Assembly: GCA_015065975.1 (NCBI GenBank)
Contig: SVPG01000015.1
Location: forward strand, 1 to 48,501
Origin: Oscillospiraceae bacterium
GTDB lineage: Bacteria > Bacillota > Clostridia > Oscillospirales > Acutalibacteraceae
DNA: 48,501 nucleotides
Reading direction: 5' to 3'
Part shown: in pieces, positions 7,068-15,287 of the stretch
Position numbering within the stretch: position 1 is the first letter of the stretch
Layout of the letters: each line of letters opens with the position of its first letter
Program-made: the position numbers and the translations under genes
Notes under the pieces: generated by a model
What the model was told of the DNA's origin: nothing
Databases searched by the model: none
The model's input: the letters and a program-made list of their open reading frames with translations, nothing else

Positions 7068-7823
7068 ATGATTCTTGAGTTTGAAAGCATAAACAACATA
7101 CGCGATCTCGGCGGCATAAAATGCGCTGACGGAAGAAGGGTGAAACGTGGACTTCTTCTGCGCTCGGGCGACCTGAGCCGAGCGTCGGACGGGGATATTT
7201 TCCGTCTTGAGGAGGAATACGCGGTATCCGACGTAATCGACCTGCGCGACGAATGGGAGACGAAGGAAAAGCCCGACCGTCTGCCGGGCGGCGCAGAATA
7301 TCACAATATGCCGGCGTTTCCGCCCTTTGAGGAGCAGGGCGAGCTTGTATACGAAAACCTCGTAAAAAGCTTTGCCGACGACCCTCTCAGCTCGTACAAA
7401 TCGCTTTACAAAAGGCTTGCGCAGAACGATCATTCGAAAGAGGTCTATTCGCGCTTTATGAAGACGGTCATCGGCGCGAGCGGCACCGTGCTGTGGCACT
7501 GCCGTCAGGGCAAGGACAGGACGGGCGTTGCGGCTATCCTGCTTCTGACAGCGCTTGGAGCCGATGAGCGCGACATCATCGCCGACTATCTCGAGACAAA
7601 CGACGCGGTGCGTCCGATGCTCGAGAAAATGGAGAAAAACGGCGCATCGAGAGAGGAGCTCGACTACGCGCGGCTTCACGGGCTTGTCATGGAGGAGTGC
7701 GTCGCGGTGTATTTTGATACTGTCAAAAACGAGCACGGCTCGCTGATGGAGTACATCACGGGAGAGCTCGGCATAACGCAGGACGACATCGAAAAACTGA
7801 GAGAGAAATATCTTGATATGTAA
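7068..7823 (+). CDS. Tyrosine-protein phosphatase (LipA/PtpB-like)
   Basis: Predicted protein-tyrosine or lipid phosphatase of the Y_phosphatase3 group, 251 residues. The phosphate-binding loop is HCRQGKDRTG, with nucleophile Cys145 and Arg151. The following GKDRTG is characteristic of the bacterial group that includes Listeria LipA and mycobacterial PtpB. The N-terminal 'NIRDLGG...KRGLLLRSGDLS' (10-37) and 'DVIDLRDEWE' (55-64) are further hallmarks. The ATG at 7068 is preferred to the in-frame GTG at 7044 because AGAAGGGA sits just upstream. It is the last gene of the plus-strand trio and is followed by a strong terminator. No signal peptide, so cytoplasmic. Confidence 0.9.
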   Translation: MILEFESINNIRDLGGIKCADGRRVKRGLLLRSGDLSRASDGDIFRLEEEYAVSDVIDLRDEWETKEKPDRLPGGAEYHNMPAFPPFEEQGELVYENLVKSFADDPLSSYKSLYKRLAQNDHSKEVYSRFMKTVIGASGTVLWHCRQGKDRTGVAAILLLTALGADERDIIADYLETNDAVRPMLEKMEKNGASREELDYARLHGLVMEECVAVYFDTVKNEHGSLMEYITGELGITQDDIEKLREKYLDM

Positions 7824-7842
7824 TATCTTGAGGGATAAATAA

Positions 7843-7870
7843 AAGGGGCACTTCGAAAGAAGTGTCCCTT
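7843..7870 (+). terminator. Terminator after the phosphatase gene
   Basis: A perfect 12-bp stem with loop GAAA (arms 7843-7854 and 7859-7870). The arm ends in TT and a T-rich tail follows. Confidence 0.85.
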
Positions 7871-7885
7871 GATTTATGCAGTTAT

Positions 7886-8076
7886 CGTCCCGAGGGGACG
7901 ATCCAGGGAACCCCCTCCGAGGGTTCCCTACACCAAAACAGTCCACCGGACTGTTTTGCCTACCTTCCTGCGGCGCCGCAACGATTGCGGCGTTTTTGCC
8001 GATAAAGTGTTTCGCTGACTGCGGTCAGCGCCCAAAGGCTCTGCCTTTGGAAACCGCAAGCCTTTGAAAAGGCTTG
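7886..8076. repeat. Chain of seven short hairpins
   Basis: The 220-bp gap between convergent genes is packed with consecutive perfect inverted repeats: 7886-7900, 7905-7929, 7935-7957, 7974-7992, 8013-8030, 8032-8050 and 8057-8076. The fourth is followed by TTTTT and could terminate plus-strand transcripts. Most other arms are followed directly by the next hairpin, so this is more than a terminator. It resembles composite REP-like palindromic elements. No open reading frame of interest. Confidence 0.8.
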
Positions 8077-8092
8077 ACCGAAACTTTGGGGA

Positions 8093-9316
8093 TTAGTGTT
8101 CGATTATGCTGTCGATGGCGTACTGGACGCTTGTCTCGATGCCGCCGAAGATGACTGCGGTGTCGAACAGCTTCGAGAGCCTGAGGTCGGGTTTTGCATA
8201 ACCGGGCATTATCGCGATGCTGTCGGTTATCTCCTGCAGGAATGATTTGCCGAGCTTTGCGACAAGTCCGCCGAGAAGAATGATGTCAACGTCGAACAGG
8301 CTTGCGAGATTCTTGATAATGACCGCGCAGCCCTTTGCGAACTTGCGCACGACCGAAACGACCATCGGGTCGCCCATTCCGTAAGCCTTGACAACGTCGT
8401 CGTATGTTATATCCTCAACCTCGGTGACCCAGTCGCGCATGACCGACTCGCGTCCCTGCGAGAAGAGATAGCGAACATCGTCAACAAGGCGGTAGATGGA
8501 CATTCTGCGCTCGAGAATGTAGGGCATATATTCGATGCCTGTGGGGTTGGGCATATCGGTGACAGCCTCGACACATGGCATGAGAACGCCGAGGTCGCAG
8601 GCAACGCCGTGCACACCCTCAAAAAGCTCGCCGCCGAGAATGACGCTCTGACCGACACCCGCGTCGATGCTGACAAACATCATGCTGTCAACGCCGCCGC
8701 CCGCGCCGTATATCCTCTCGCCCACAACGGCGAGATTGATGTCGTTCTTGACTATGACGGGAACCTTGAAGACCGATTTGAACATCTCGCAGAGGTTGAT
8801 GTTCTCATAGTCCTCGATACGTGCCGACCAGTGTATTCTGCCCGTTTTCGGCTCAACAACGGCAGGTGCGCCGATGCAGATTCCGAGAAGCTTTCCGCAG
8901 CGGTCGCCGATGCTTCCGACCATTTCGCGAAGCGTGGAAATGACCCTGTCGAGTACGGCGCGCGTGATGGTCTGACCGCCTTCAACACGGGAATACTCAA
9001 GCTTGTTTCCGAGCAGGTCGGCGATGCAGATACGGCAGTCGTTACTCGACATATCGACAACCGCAACACAGCCGTGATGTCCGTTGAACTCGAGCATTAT
9101 CGGACGGCGTCCGACGTCGGTCACGAGCGAGCCCGTCTCGACGAGAAGCCCCTTCGCGATGAGCGCATCAACGTGCTTCGAAACGCTGGGGTTGCTCAGC
9201 TCGAGAAGCTTTGCAAGCTCAGAACGGGAGACACGCTTGCGTGCGCGCACTTCCTTTATAATAAGGTTCTGATTCGTGATTTTTACAAGACTCTGGTTGC
9301 TGCCTTTGATATCCAT
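8093..9316 (-). CDS. ROK-family transcriptional regulator
   Basis: A 407-residue NagC/XylR-type protein. An N-terminal winged helix-turn-helix (about 15-75, recognition region 'SRSELAKLLELSNPSVSKHV' at 30-49) is followed by a ROK sugar-kinase fold (about 80-405). The VKNDINLA motif (Asn191, Asp192) is retained. The usual ROK zinc motif CxCGxxGC is absent; the equivalent segment reads 'GVHGVACDLGVLMPC'. Such proteins are normally sugar-responsive repressors, and loss of the cysteine motif makes sugar phosphorylation unlikely. It lies 19 nt downstream of the DUF4190-like gene and probably shares its promoter. Confidence 0.88.
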   Translation of the reverse strand: MDIKGSNQSLVKITNQNLIIKEVRARKRVSRSELAKLLELSNPSVSKHVDALIAKGLLVETGSLVTDVGRRPIMLEFNGHHGCVAVVDMSSNDCRICIADLLGNKLEYSRVEGGQTITRAVLDRVISTLREMVGSIGDRCGKLLGICIGAPAVVEPKTGRIHWSARIEDYENINLCEMFKSVFKVPVIVKNDINLAVVGERIYGAGGGVDSMMFVSIDAGVGQSVILGGELFEGVHGVACDLGVLMPCVEAVTDMPNPTGIEYMPYILERRMSIYRLVDDVRYLFSQGRESVMRDWVTEVEDITYDDVVKAYGMGDPMVVSVVRKFAKGCAVIIKNLASLFDVDIILLGGLVAKLGKSFLQEITDSIAIMPGYAKPDLRLSKLFDTAVIFGGIETSVQYAIDSIIEH

Positions 9317-9335
9317 AGGCTAAAACACCTTTCTC

Positions 9336-9893
9336 TTACTTTACGGGGGTGAGCGAGCTTCCGCTTACGCTCTCGAGATTCTCCATGTTTTCCATAGCCT
9401 GCTCCATGGACATCTCCATGAGCTCGTTGTACTGCTCCATGAATTCGTTGAACATAGCCATATAATCGTCGTAATGAACGGCGAAATCGATAACGGTGTA
9501 AAGCAGATAAGCGGTCAGAAGAGCGGAAATGACGAGACCGACGATGCTCAGAACGTCGTCCTTGTTCTTCTTGACGCCGATAATGCCGAGAATAACGCCT
9601 GCGATCGAGGGCAGACCGCAGCAGCAACAGCCGCAAACGCCGAAAATGATACTGAGTATACCGTAGGTCTTTGACTCATTCTTCGGCTGAGCGGTGTAGT
9701 TGTAGTACTGAGCCTGCGGAAGGGGCGGAGCCTGATAGGGAGCCTGCGGAGGAGCCTGATATGTGTTCTGCGGCTGAGCCTCAGGCTGTGCCTGTGTCTG
9801 ATACTCGTTGAAATTTCTGTAACCGTCGGGCTGCTGGGGAGCGTTGTTCGGGAACTGGTTGTTCGGGAACTGGTTGTTCTGATTGTTATCCAT
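9336..9893 (-). CDS. DUF4190-like membrane protein with Pro/Gln-rich tail
   Basis: A 185-residue protein. The N-terminal 70 residues are Asn/Gln/Pro-rich and start with NNQFPNN repeats; they are probably disordered and cytoplasmic. Two hydrophobic segments follow (about 76-106 and 114-136), as in DUF4190-type proteins, then an acidic Met/Glu-rich helix (about 140-175). The first helix contains a striking CGCCCCG cluster (87-93), which might be acylated or bind metal; this is speculation. Function unknown. It is transcribed from a good promoter with the ROK regulator downstream. Confidence 0.8.
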   Translation of the reverse strand: MDNNQNNQFPNNQFPNNAPQQPDGYRNFNEYQTQAQPEAQPQNTYQAPPQAPYQAPPLPQAQYYNYTAQPKNESKTYGILSIIFGVCGCCCCGLPSIAGVILGIIGVKKNKDDVLSIVGLVISALLTAYLLYTVIDFAVHYDDYMAMFNEFMEQYNELMEMSMEQAMENMENLESVSGSSLTPVK

Positions 9894-9970
9894 TTTCTCT
9901 CGTTCCTTTCTTTTATGTTCAATGATTGCCTGTTATTTAACTCACGGCGCATTTTCGCCGGGCTAAATAT

Positions 9971-9999
9971 ATTATACAACAAAACCGACGGAATATCAA
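9971..9999 (-). promoter_or_regulatory. Promoter of the DUF4190-ROK unit
   Basis: Minus strand: TTGATA (9994-9999), 17-bp spacer, TATAAT (9971-9976), about 78 bp upstream of the ATG. It overlaps one arm of the upstream operon's terminator-like stem. Confidence 0.8.
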
Positions 10000-10027
10000 C
10001 ACATTTTTGCGTCGATAACCGTCGGTT
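9983..10027 (-). terminator. Putative terminator of the wbp operon
   Basis: Perfect 9-bp inverted repeat AACCGACGG/CCGTCGGTT (arms 10019-10027 and 9983-9991) with a 27-nt loop, followed by TTTGTTG on the minus strand. The large loop and broken T run make it a weak terminator at best. It begins just after the wbpE stop codon. Confidence 0.5.
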
Positions 10028-10035
10028 AAATAAAC

Positions 10036-11163
10036 TCACCGAATAATAAACCCGCGCACAGCGCAGATGATCTTCTGTGCGTCCTCGCTGCTCATATAGG
10101 GGTGCATCGGGAGGCTGAGCACGCGCTCGCAGGTGCTTTCCGATACGGGCAGGCTCACGCCCTCGGCGGCGTTTGCGAATGCCTGCTGAAGGTGGAGGGG
10201 CTTCGGGTAATAGACCATCGAGGGGATACCGCTCTGGGCGAGATGCTCCTTGAGCGCGTCGCGCATCTCGGCGCTTTCGAGCACGATGGTGTACTGCGCC
10301 CACGACGAAACAAAGCCGTCGGGGACAAACGGAGTCCTGACGATATCGCCGAGAGCCTCGGTATACATCGCGGCAAGAGCGTTTCTCGATTCAAGCTCGC
10401 TTTCGTCAAAAGCGCGAAGCTTCGGGAGAAGCACAGCCGCCTGCAGGGTATCGAGTCTTGAGTTGAGACCGATTCTCACGTTGTCGTATTTTTCGCGTCC
10501 CTTGCCGTGTATGCGAAGTGAGCGCAGAAGCTCGGCAAGAGCGTCATCGTCGGTAAACATCGCGCCGCCGTCGCCGTAACAGCCGAGCGGCTTTGCGGGG
10601 AAGAATGAAGTGGTCGAAATGTGACCGAAGGTGCAGGCGCGCCTCTCACCTATCGAGCCGCCGAAACCCTGAGCGGCGTCCTCGATGACAAAAAGACCGT
10701 TCTTCTCAGCGATTGGAAGAAGCTTTGTATAATCGGCGCACTGACCGAAAAGGTCAACGGGGATAACAGCCTTCGGGGAAAGCTTGCCCTCCCGTACGAC
10801 CTGTCCGATCTTTTCCTCGAGATCGGCGCAGTCGATATTGAAGGTGTTTTCATCGATATCGACAAAAATCGGCGTCGCGCCAACAACGCTGACCGCCTCG
10901 GCAGTCGACATGAAGGTAAAGGAGGGAACAAAAACAGCGTCACCTTCCTTGATTCCGAGCGCCATCAGAGCGAGCTGCAGAGCGTCGGTGCCGTTGGCGC
11001 AGGTGATGCAGTGCTTTGAGCCGGTGTAATCGCACAGAGCCTTTTCGAGCTCGGCGACCTCGGGTCCCATGATATATTTTCCGTGAGCGAGAACGGCGGC
11101 GATATTTGCGTCGATCTCGCCCCTGAGAGCCTCGTACTGAGCCTTGAGATCAATAAACTGCAC
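10036..11163 (-). CDS. wbpE: UDP-GlcNAc3NA aminotransferase, WbpE/WlbC-like
   Basis: DegT/DnrJ/EryC1/StrS sugar aminotransferase, 375 residues. It uses PLP to convert the 3-keto UDP-GlcNAc uronate into the 3-amino sugar. The PLP lysine is Lys191 in 'SFFPAKPLGCYGDGG'. Also visible are 'CANGTDALQLALMALG' (55-70) for phosphate binding and 'VIEDAAQGFGG' (159-169) with the ring-stacking Asp. Assignment to WbpE rather than another DegT enzyme rests on the neighbours, which supply all other steps of the UDP-ManNAc3NAcA route. It is the last gene of the operon, 18 nt after wbpD. Confidence 0.9.
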   Translation of the reverse strand: MQFIDLKAQYEALRGEIDANIAAVLAHGKYIMGPEVAELEKALCDYTGSKHCITCANGTDALQLALMALGIKEGDAVFVPSFTFMSTAEAVSVVGATPIFVDIDENTFNIDCADLEEKIGQVVREGKLSPKAVIPVDLFGQCADYTKLLPIAEKNGLFVIEDAAQGFGGSIGERRACTFGHISTTSFFPAKPLGCYGDGGAMFTDDDALAELLRSLRIHGKGREKYDNVRIGLNSRLDTLQAAVLLPKLRAFDESELESRNALAAMYTEALGDIVRTPFVPDGFVSSWAQYTIVLESAEMRDALKEHLAQSGIPSMVYYPKPLHLQQAFANAAEGVSLPVSESTCERVLSLPMHPYMSSEDAQKIICAVRGFIIR

Positions 11164-11181
11164 GCAGGATCATTCCTTTCG

Positions 11182-11742
11182 TCATTTCTCCTCGAGACCC
11201 GATTCGGTCTGAGAATACTGCCTTGCGCATTTTGCGCATACGAGCGTGTCGCCGAGCACCTCGCCGCATTCGCACACCCAGCCGCGCTGTCTCGCGGGAA
11301 CTCCCAGCATCAGCGCGTGGTCGGGGACGTTGCAGGCGACAACGGCACCCGCGCCGATGAGCGCCCATTTTCCGACCGTGTGACCGCAGACTATCGTCGC
11401 GTTTGCGCCGATGGAAGCCCCCTCTTTTATGAGGGTCCTCTTGTAGCCGACAGAGCCCTTGGGGTATTTTGCGCGCGGGGTCAGGTCGTTTGTGAAAACA
11501 CAGGAAGGACCGCAGAAAACCCAGTCCTCCAGCTCAACGCCCTCATAGAGCGAGACGTTGTTCTGTATCTTGCAGCCGCGTCCGATGCGCACGTTGTTGC
11601 TTATGTTGACATTCTGACCCAGCGAGCAGCCCTCGCCGATGACGGCGCCGCTCTGAATGTGGGAAAAATGCCATATCTTAACGCCGTCGGCGATGGTTAC
11701 GTTATCGTCAACGACGGCCGTTTCGTGAACAAAATAGCTCAT
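11182..11742 (-). CDS. wbpD: UDP-GlcNAc3NA N-acetyltransferase, WbpD/WlbB-like
   Basis: Left-handed beta-helix acetyltransferase, 186 residues, which acetylates the 3-amino group using acetyl-CoA. Hexapeptide repeats ([IV]G-x-G/N) run from about 15 to 145 ('VTIADGVKIW', 'AVIGEGCSLGQNVNISN', 'ASIGANATIVCGHTVG'). The 'HFSHI' segment (25-29) is near the usual catalytic histidine. A C-terminal 35-residue extension carries Cys157, Cys159, Cys169 and Cys172, forming a possible zinc ribbon. The ATG overlaps the wbpB TGA by 4 nt (ATGA), so the two are coupled. Confidence 0.9.
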   Translation of the reverse strand: MSYFVHETAVVDDNVTIADGVKIWHFSHIQSGAVIGEGCSLGQNVNISNNVRIGRGCKIQNNVSLYEGVELEDWVFCGPSCVFTNDLTPRAKYPKGSVGYKRTLIKEGASIGANATIVCGHTVGKWALIGAGAVVACNVPDHALMLGVPARQRGWVCECGEVLGDTLVCAKCARQYSQTESGLEEK

Positions 11743-12821
11743 TTTGAAAATCTTCCTTTGAAATCAAGGGTGGAGCAGTCGGTCATCGGAAGCTTTACCG
11801 GCTGACCGCTTGCCGCCGATTTGTATATCGCGAGAACGAGCTCGAGCGCTCTGCGTCCGTCGTGAGCGGTGATATAAGGAGCTCTGCCCTCGTTTATCGC
11901 ACCGATAACGTCGGCATAAAGCGGGGTGTGACCGTAGCCGTAGACGTTGGGAGGATTCTCCGCAAACTGTGCCCTGACCTCGTCTGAGGAATCGAGACTG
12001 TCCGCAAACTGCCACTCCTCGATGATGTTGACCGATTTTCCGCCCGCCTTGACCGTACCCTTCTCACCGAAGATGTAAAGGGTCTCTTCAAGGTTTCTCG
12101 GATAGATGTTTGTCGTGCCTTCGACTATGCCGTAGGAGCCGTTGGAGAAACGCACGACCGCCATCCCGAGATCCTCCGCCTCGATGAAGGGGTGGTTGAG
12201 ATTGTCGGTATATGCGAAAACCTCGTCGATATCGCCGCCCATCATCCAGCGAAGCAGATCGATGTTGTGTATGCACTGGTTCATCAGTGCGCCGCCGTCC
12301 TGCTCCCATGTTCCGCGCCAGGGAGCCTGAGTGTAGTAGCTCTCTCCCCTGTTCCAGCGGATATGCGCAGTTCCGTGAAGCAGACGACCGAAGCGTCCCT
12401 CCTCCATGGCCTCGCGTATCTTGGAGATGGACTTATTGAATCGGTTCTGATGGCAGGAGCATACCACAACGCCCTTCTTTTCCGATTCGGAAATTATCTT
12501 ATCGGCATCGGCAAGGGAGAGTGCGATGGGCTTTTCGATTATGATGTTGACACCCGCCTCGATGCAGTCGAGCGCAATGCCTGCGTGCTTGCCGCTTTCG
12601 GTTGCGATTGCGGCGAGCTCAATATCGCATTCGGCAAGAAGCCGGCGGTAGTCGGTGTAGCGGGCGACCTTTGCCTTCGCCTCATCGCTGAGCGGTGCGA
12701 GCACCTTCTCCATATTTTCGGGAACAACGTCGCACACGGCGACTATCTCAAGACCGTTGGCGGTTGCCGCAGCGATGTGGTTGGGTGCGATCCTGCCGCA
12801 GCCTATGAGAGCGTACTTCAT
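11739..12821 (-). CDS. wbpB: UDP-GlcNAcA 3-dehydrogenase, WbpB/WlbA-like
   Basis: Gfo/Idh/MocA-family NAD-dependent oxidoreductase, 360 residues, proposed to oxidise C3 of UDP-GlcNAc uronic acid. The N-terminal Rossmann motif is GCGRIAPNH (8-16). The EKP motif with catalytic lysine is in 'IIEKPIALS' (about 94-102), and 'NQCIHNIDLLRW' supplies the conserved histidine. Length and motifs fit the WlbA/WbpB group, and the flanking genes encode the preceding dehydrogenase, the aminotransferase, the acetyltransferase and the epimerase of the same pathway. Confidence 0.9.
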   Translation of the reverse strand: MKYALIGCGRIAPNHIAAATANGLEIVAVCDVVPENMEKVLAPLSDEAKAKVARYTDYRRLLAECDIELAAIATESGKHAGIALDCIEAGVNIIIEKPIALSLADADKIISESEKKGVVVCSCHQNRFNKSISKIREAMEEGRFGRLLHGTAHIRWNRGESYYTQAPWRGTWEQDGGALMNQCIHNIDLLRWMMGGDIDEVFAYTDNLNHPFIEAEDLGMAVVRFSNGSYGIVEGTTNIYPRNLEETLYIFGEKGTVKAGGKSVNIIEEWQFADSLDSSDEVRAQFAENPPNVYGYGHTPLYADVIGAINEGRAPYITAHDGRRALELVLAIYKSAASGQPVKLPMTDCSTLDFKGRFSK

Positions 12822-12848
12822 GTCAATGTATCCTTTCGGGAAAAAAAG

Positions 12849-13925
12849 TCAGAAGGTCTGAGCGATTATTTCACAGATTTTTTCGCAGGAATGACCGTCG
12901 CCAAAAGGCTTGTAGGACTCGTCAACGGTCATGGGAGCGCGCAGTTTTTCGAGGATATCGGCCTTGTCGGGACGTACGAGCTGATTTCTGCCGTCGACCA
13001 TAGTCTCGGGCCAGCAGACAAAATCGAGTACCGTCACGCACTGAACGCCCGCGAAGAATGCCTCGCGCTGGACTCCGCCCGAATCGGTGACCACCTGACA
13101 GGCGCTGCTGACAAGTGCGATTGACTCGAGATATCCGACGGGGTTGCAGAAGATGATGTTTTCAAAGCCGTGCTGCTCGCAGAGAGAAAGAGCCATCGCC
13201 CTGTTTCTCGGGTGGACGGGATACACCGCAGGCACCGAGAGCGAATTGACCGCCGAGAGTATCTCGAACAGAGCGTCGGGCGACTGGGTGTTCTCCTGAC
13301 GGTGGCAGGTGATATAGTTGTATTTTTCGGGAACGCAGACCGTCCCGCCGTCGAGCGAGGTAAGACGGATATCGGAAATCTTCGGCGCTCTCGAGCGGTA
13401 GAAAAGGAACGCGTCGTACATCGGGTCGCCCACAAGATGAGCGGTCGACGAAAGACCTTCCTTTTTGAGGAATTCGACCGAGCTTTCGGTACAGCAGAAA
13501 TGCAGAGCCGACAGCCTGTCGGTGACAACACGGTTGACCTCCTCGGGGTTTTCCAGTGTGCCGAGACGCACGCCCGCCTCAACGTGGATAATGGGAACGT
13601 GAAGCTTTGAAGCGGCTATCGCACCCGAAATTGTGGAGTTGGTGTCGCCGAAAAGAAGAAGAGCGTCGGGCTTTTCGGCGAGGAGAATCTCCTCAAGAGC
13701 GATTATCATTCTGCCCGTCATCGAGCCGTGCGAACCGCCCGAAATGCCGAGATTGTGGTCGGGACGGGGAATCTCCAGCTCGTCAAAGAATATGTCGGAC
13801 ATATTTGCATCGTAATGCTGACCCGTGTGAACGAGAATCTCCTCGTTGTCACGGCGCAGAACGCGGGAGAGAGCCGCCGCCTTGATAAACTGCGGACGCG
13901 CTCCGATAACTGTAAGTATTTTCAT
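12849..13925 (-). CDS. wbpI: UDP-GlcNAc3NAcA 2-epimerase, WbpI/WlbD-like
   Basis: Non-hydrolysing UDP-GlcNAc 2-epimerase fold, 358 residues. Motifs: 'VIGARPQFIKAAALS' (5-19), 'HTGQHYDANMS' (37-47), 'HVEAGVRLG' with the catalytic acid, 'TCHRQEN' and 'TDSGGVQREAFF' for UDP binding. By family it could be the general epimerase making UDP-ManNAc (WecB/MnaA). Its place between wbpB and wbpA favours the dedicated 2,3-diacetamido glucuronate 2-epimerase that yields UDP-ManNAc3NAcA. It starts at ATG 13925. Confidence 0.88.
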   Translation of the reverse strand: MKILTVIGARPQFIKAAALSRVLRRDNEEILVHTGQHYDANMSDIFFDELEIPRPDHNLGISGGSHGSMTGRMIIALEEILLAEKPDALLLFGDTNSTISGAIAASKLHVPIIHVEAGVRLGTLENPEEVNRVVTDRLSALHFCCTESSVEFLKKEGLSSTAHLVGDPMYDAFLFYRSRAPKISDIRLTSLDGGTVCVPEKYNYITCHRQENTQSPDALFEILSAVNSLSVPAVYPVHPRNRAMALSLCEQHGFENIIFCNPVGYLESIALVSSACQVVTDSGGVQREAFFAGVQCVTVLDFVCWPETMVDGRNQLVRPDKADILEKLRAPMTVDESYKPFGDGHSCEKICEIIAQTF

Positions 13926-13940
13926 GCCGTCTCCCCTGTT

Positions 13941-15254
13941 TTACAGCAGCTCGATATTGTCTCTGCAGACAACGTTCTTCATTGCGTTCTTTGTATCAAA
14001 TACAGCCTTTGCGTTCTTCTGGACAAAGTCGTAATCGACGTTTGTGTGAGCGGTTGTGACCATAACGAGGTCAGCATCGGCAAGAGCCTCGGCGGAAAGC
14101 TCGGGGATACCCGTCATCTCGAGATGACCTTCCTTAAAGCTTTCGACCCACGGATCGAAATATGTGACCTCGGCGCCTGTCTCGAGGAGCTTTTCGATTA
14201 CTCTGATCGCGGGGCTCTCTCTGTAATCGTCGATGTCCTGCTTGTAGGCAACGCCGAGAACGAGGATCTTTGCGCCGTTGAGGGATTTCTTGAATCCGTT
14301 GAGCACTCTTGCCGCGCGGTCAACGCAGTATTCGGGCATACGGTCGTTTATCATCATGGAGGACTCGATCATAGAGGTGTGGAAACCGTATTCTCTTGCC
14401 TTCCAGGAGAGATAATAGGGGTCGAGCGGAATGCAGTGACCGCCAAGTCCGGGACCGGGATAGAATGCCTGGAAGCCGTAGGGCTTGGTCTTTGCGGCGT
14501 CGATGACCTCCCACATCGAGATGCCCATTCTGTCGCACAGCATGGTCAGCTCGTTGACAAGACCGATGTTGATGTTTCTGTATGTATTTTCGAGAATCTT
14601 TTCCATTTCGGCAACCGCAGGGCAGGAAACGGTGTGGATATCGCCCTCGAGAACGGCGCGGTACATAGCCGCGATGACCTCGGTAGCGTCCTCCCCTATC
14701 GCGCCGACGACCTTCGGGGTGTTCTTGGTCTTGTAGATGAGGTTGCCCGGATCGACACGCTCGGGCGAGAAGCCGAGGTAGAAATCCTTGCCGCACTCAA
14801 GACCGGAGCCGCCCTCGAGAATGGGACGGATAAGCTCCTCGGTGGTGCCGGGATATGTGGTCGATTCGAGAACGACCATTGTGCCGCTTGTGAGATATTT
14901 CGAAACAGCCTCGCTCGAACGGGCAACATAGCTGATGTCGGGCTGCTGATGGGAATCGAGCGGAGTGGGAACGCAGATGGCAACGAAATCAACGTCCTTT
15001 ATGAAGCTGAAATCGCAGGTTGCGGAGAGCATACCGCTCTTGACAAGCTCGGCAAGATCGCTGTCGACGACGTCGCCGATGTAGTTCTTGCCCGCATTGA
15101 CCATGTCGACCTTCTTGGACTGAACGTCGAAGCCGATGGTCTTGAAGCCTGCCTTTGCCTTTTCAACGGCGAGCGGAAGTCCGACATATCCGAGGCCGAC
15201 AACGCCGCATACGATCTCTTTGTTTTCGATTTTTTTGAGAAGTGTGTTTTTCAT
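13941..15254 (-). CDS. wbpA: UDP-GlcNAc 6-dehydrogenase, WbpA-like
   Basis: UDP-glucose/GDP-mannose dehydrogenase family, about 437 residues. It oxidises C6 of UDP-GlcNAc (or UDP-ManNAc) to the uronic acid with NAD. The Rossmann motif is 'VVGLGYVGLPLAVEKAKAG' near the N-terminus, the catalytic cysteine is in 'GLGGHCIPLDPYYL', and the C-terminal UDP-binding domain contains 'VLGVAYKQDIDDYRESPA'. ATG at 15254 is chosen, with GAAAGGA 12 nt upstream. The TTG at 15266 would sit directly on the ribosome-binding site. It supplies the first committed step of the operon's pathway. Confidence 0.92.
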   Translation of the reverse strand: MKNTLLKKIENKEIVCGVVGLGYVGLPLAVEKAKAGFKTIGFDVQSKKVDMVNAGKNYIGDVVDSDLAELVKSGMLSATCDFSFIKDVDFVAICVPTPLDSHQQPDISYVARSSEAVSKYLTSGTMVVLESTTYPGTTEELIRPILEGGSGLECGKDFYLGFSPERVDPGNLIYKTKNTPKVVGAIGEDATEVIAAMYRAVLEGDIHTVSCPAVAEMEKILENTYRNINIGLVNELTMLCDRMGISMWEVIDAAKTKPYGFQAFYPGPGLGGHCIPLDPYYLSWKAREYGFHTSMIESSMMINDRMPEYCVDRAARVLNGFKKSLNGAKILVLGVAYKQDIDDYRESPAIRVIEKLLETGAEVTYFDPWVESFKEGHLEMTGIPELSAEALADADLVMVTTAHTNVDYDFVQKNAKAVFDTKNAMKNVVCRDNIELL

Positions 15255-15287
15255 GTATAAGGTCAATCCTTTCAGATGTTTGCGTGC

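Noticed and set aside
13728-15260. A 510-codon plus-strand open frame antisense to wbpI and wbpA
   Set aside because: Long antisense frames are common opposite GC-rich genes; wbpA and wbpI are unmistakable on the other strand and this frame has no recognisable domain.
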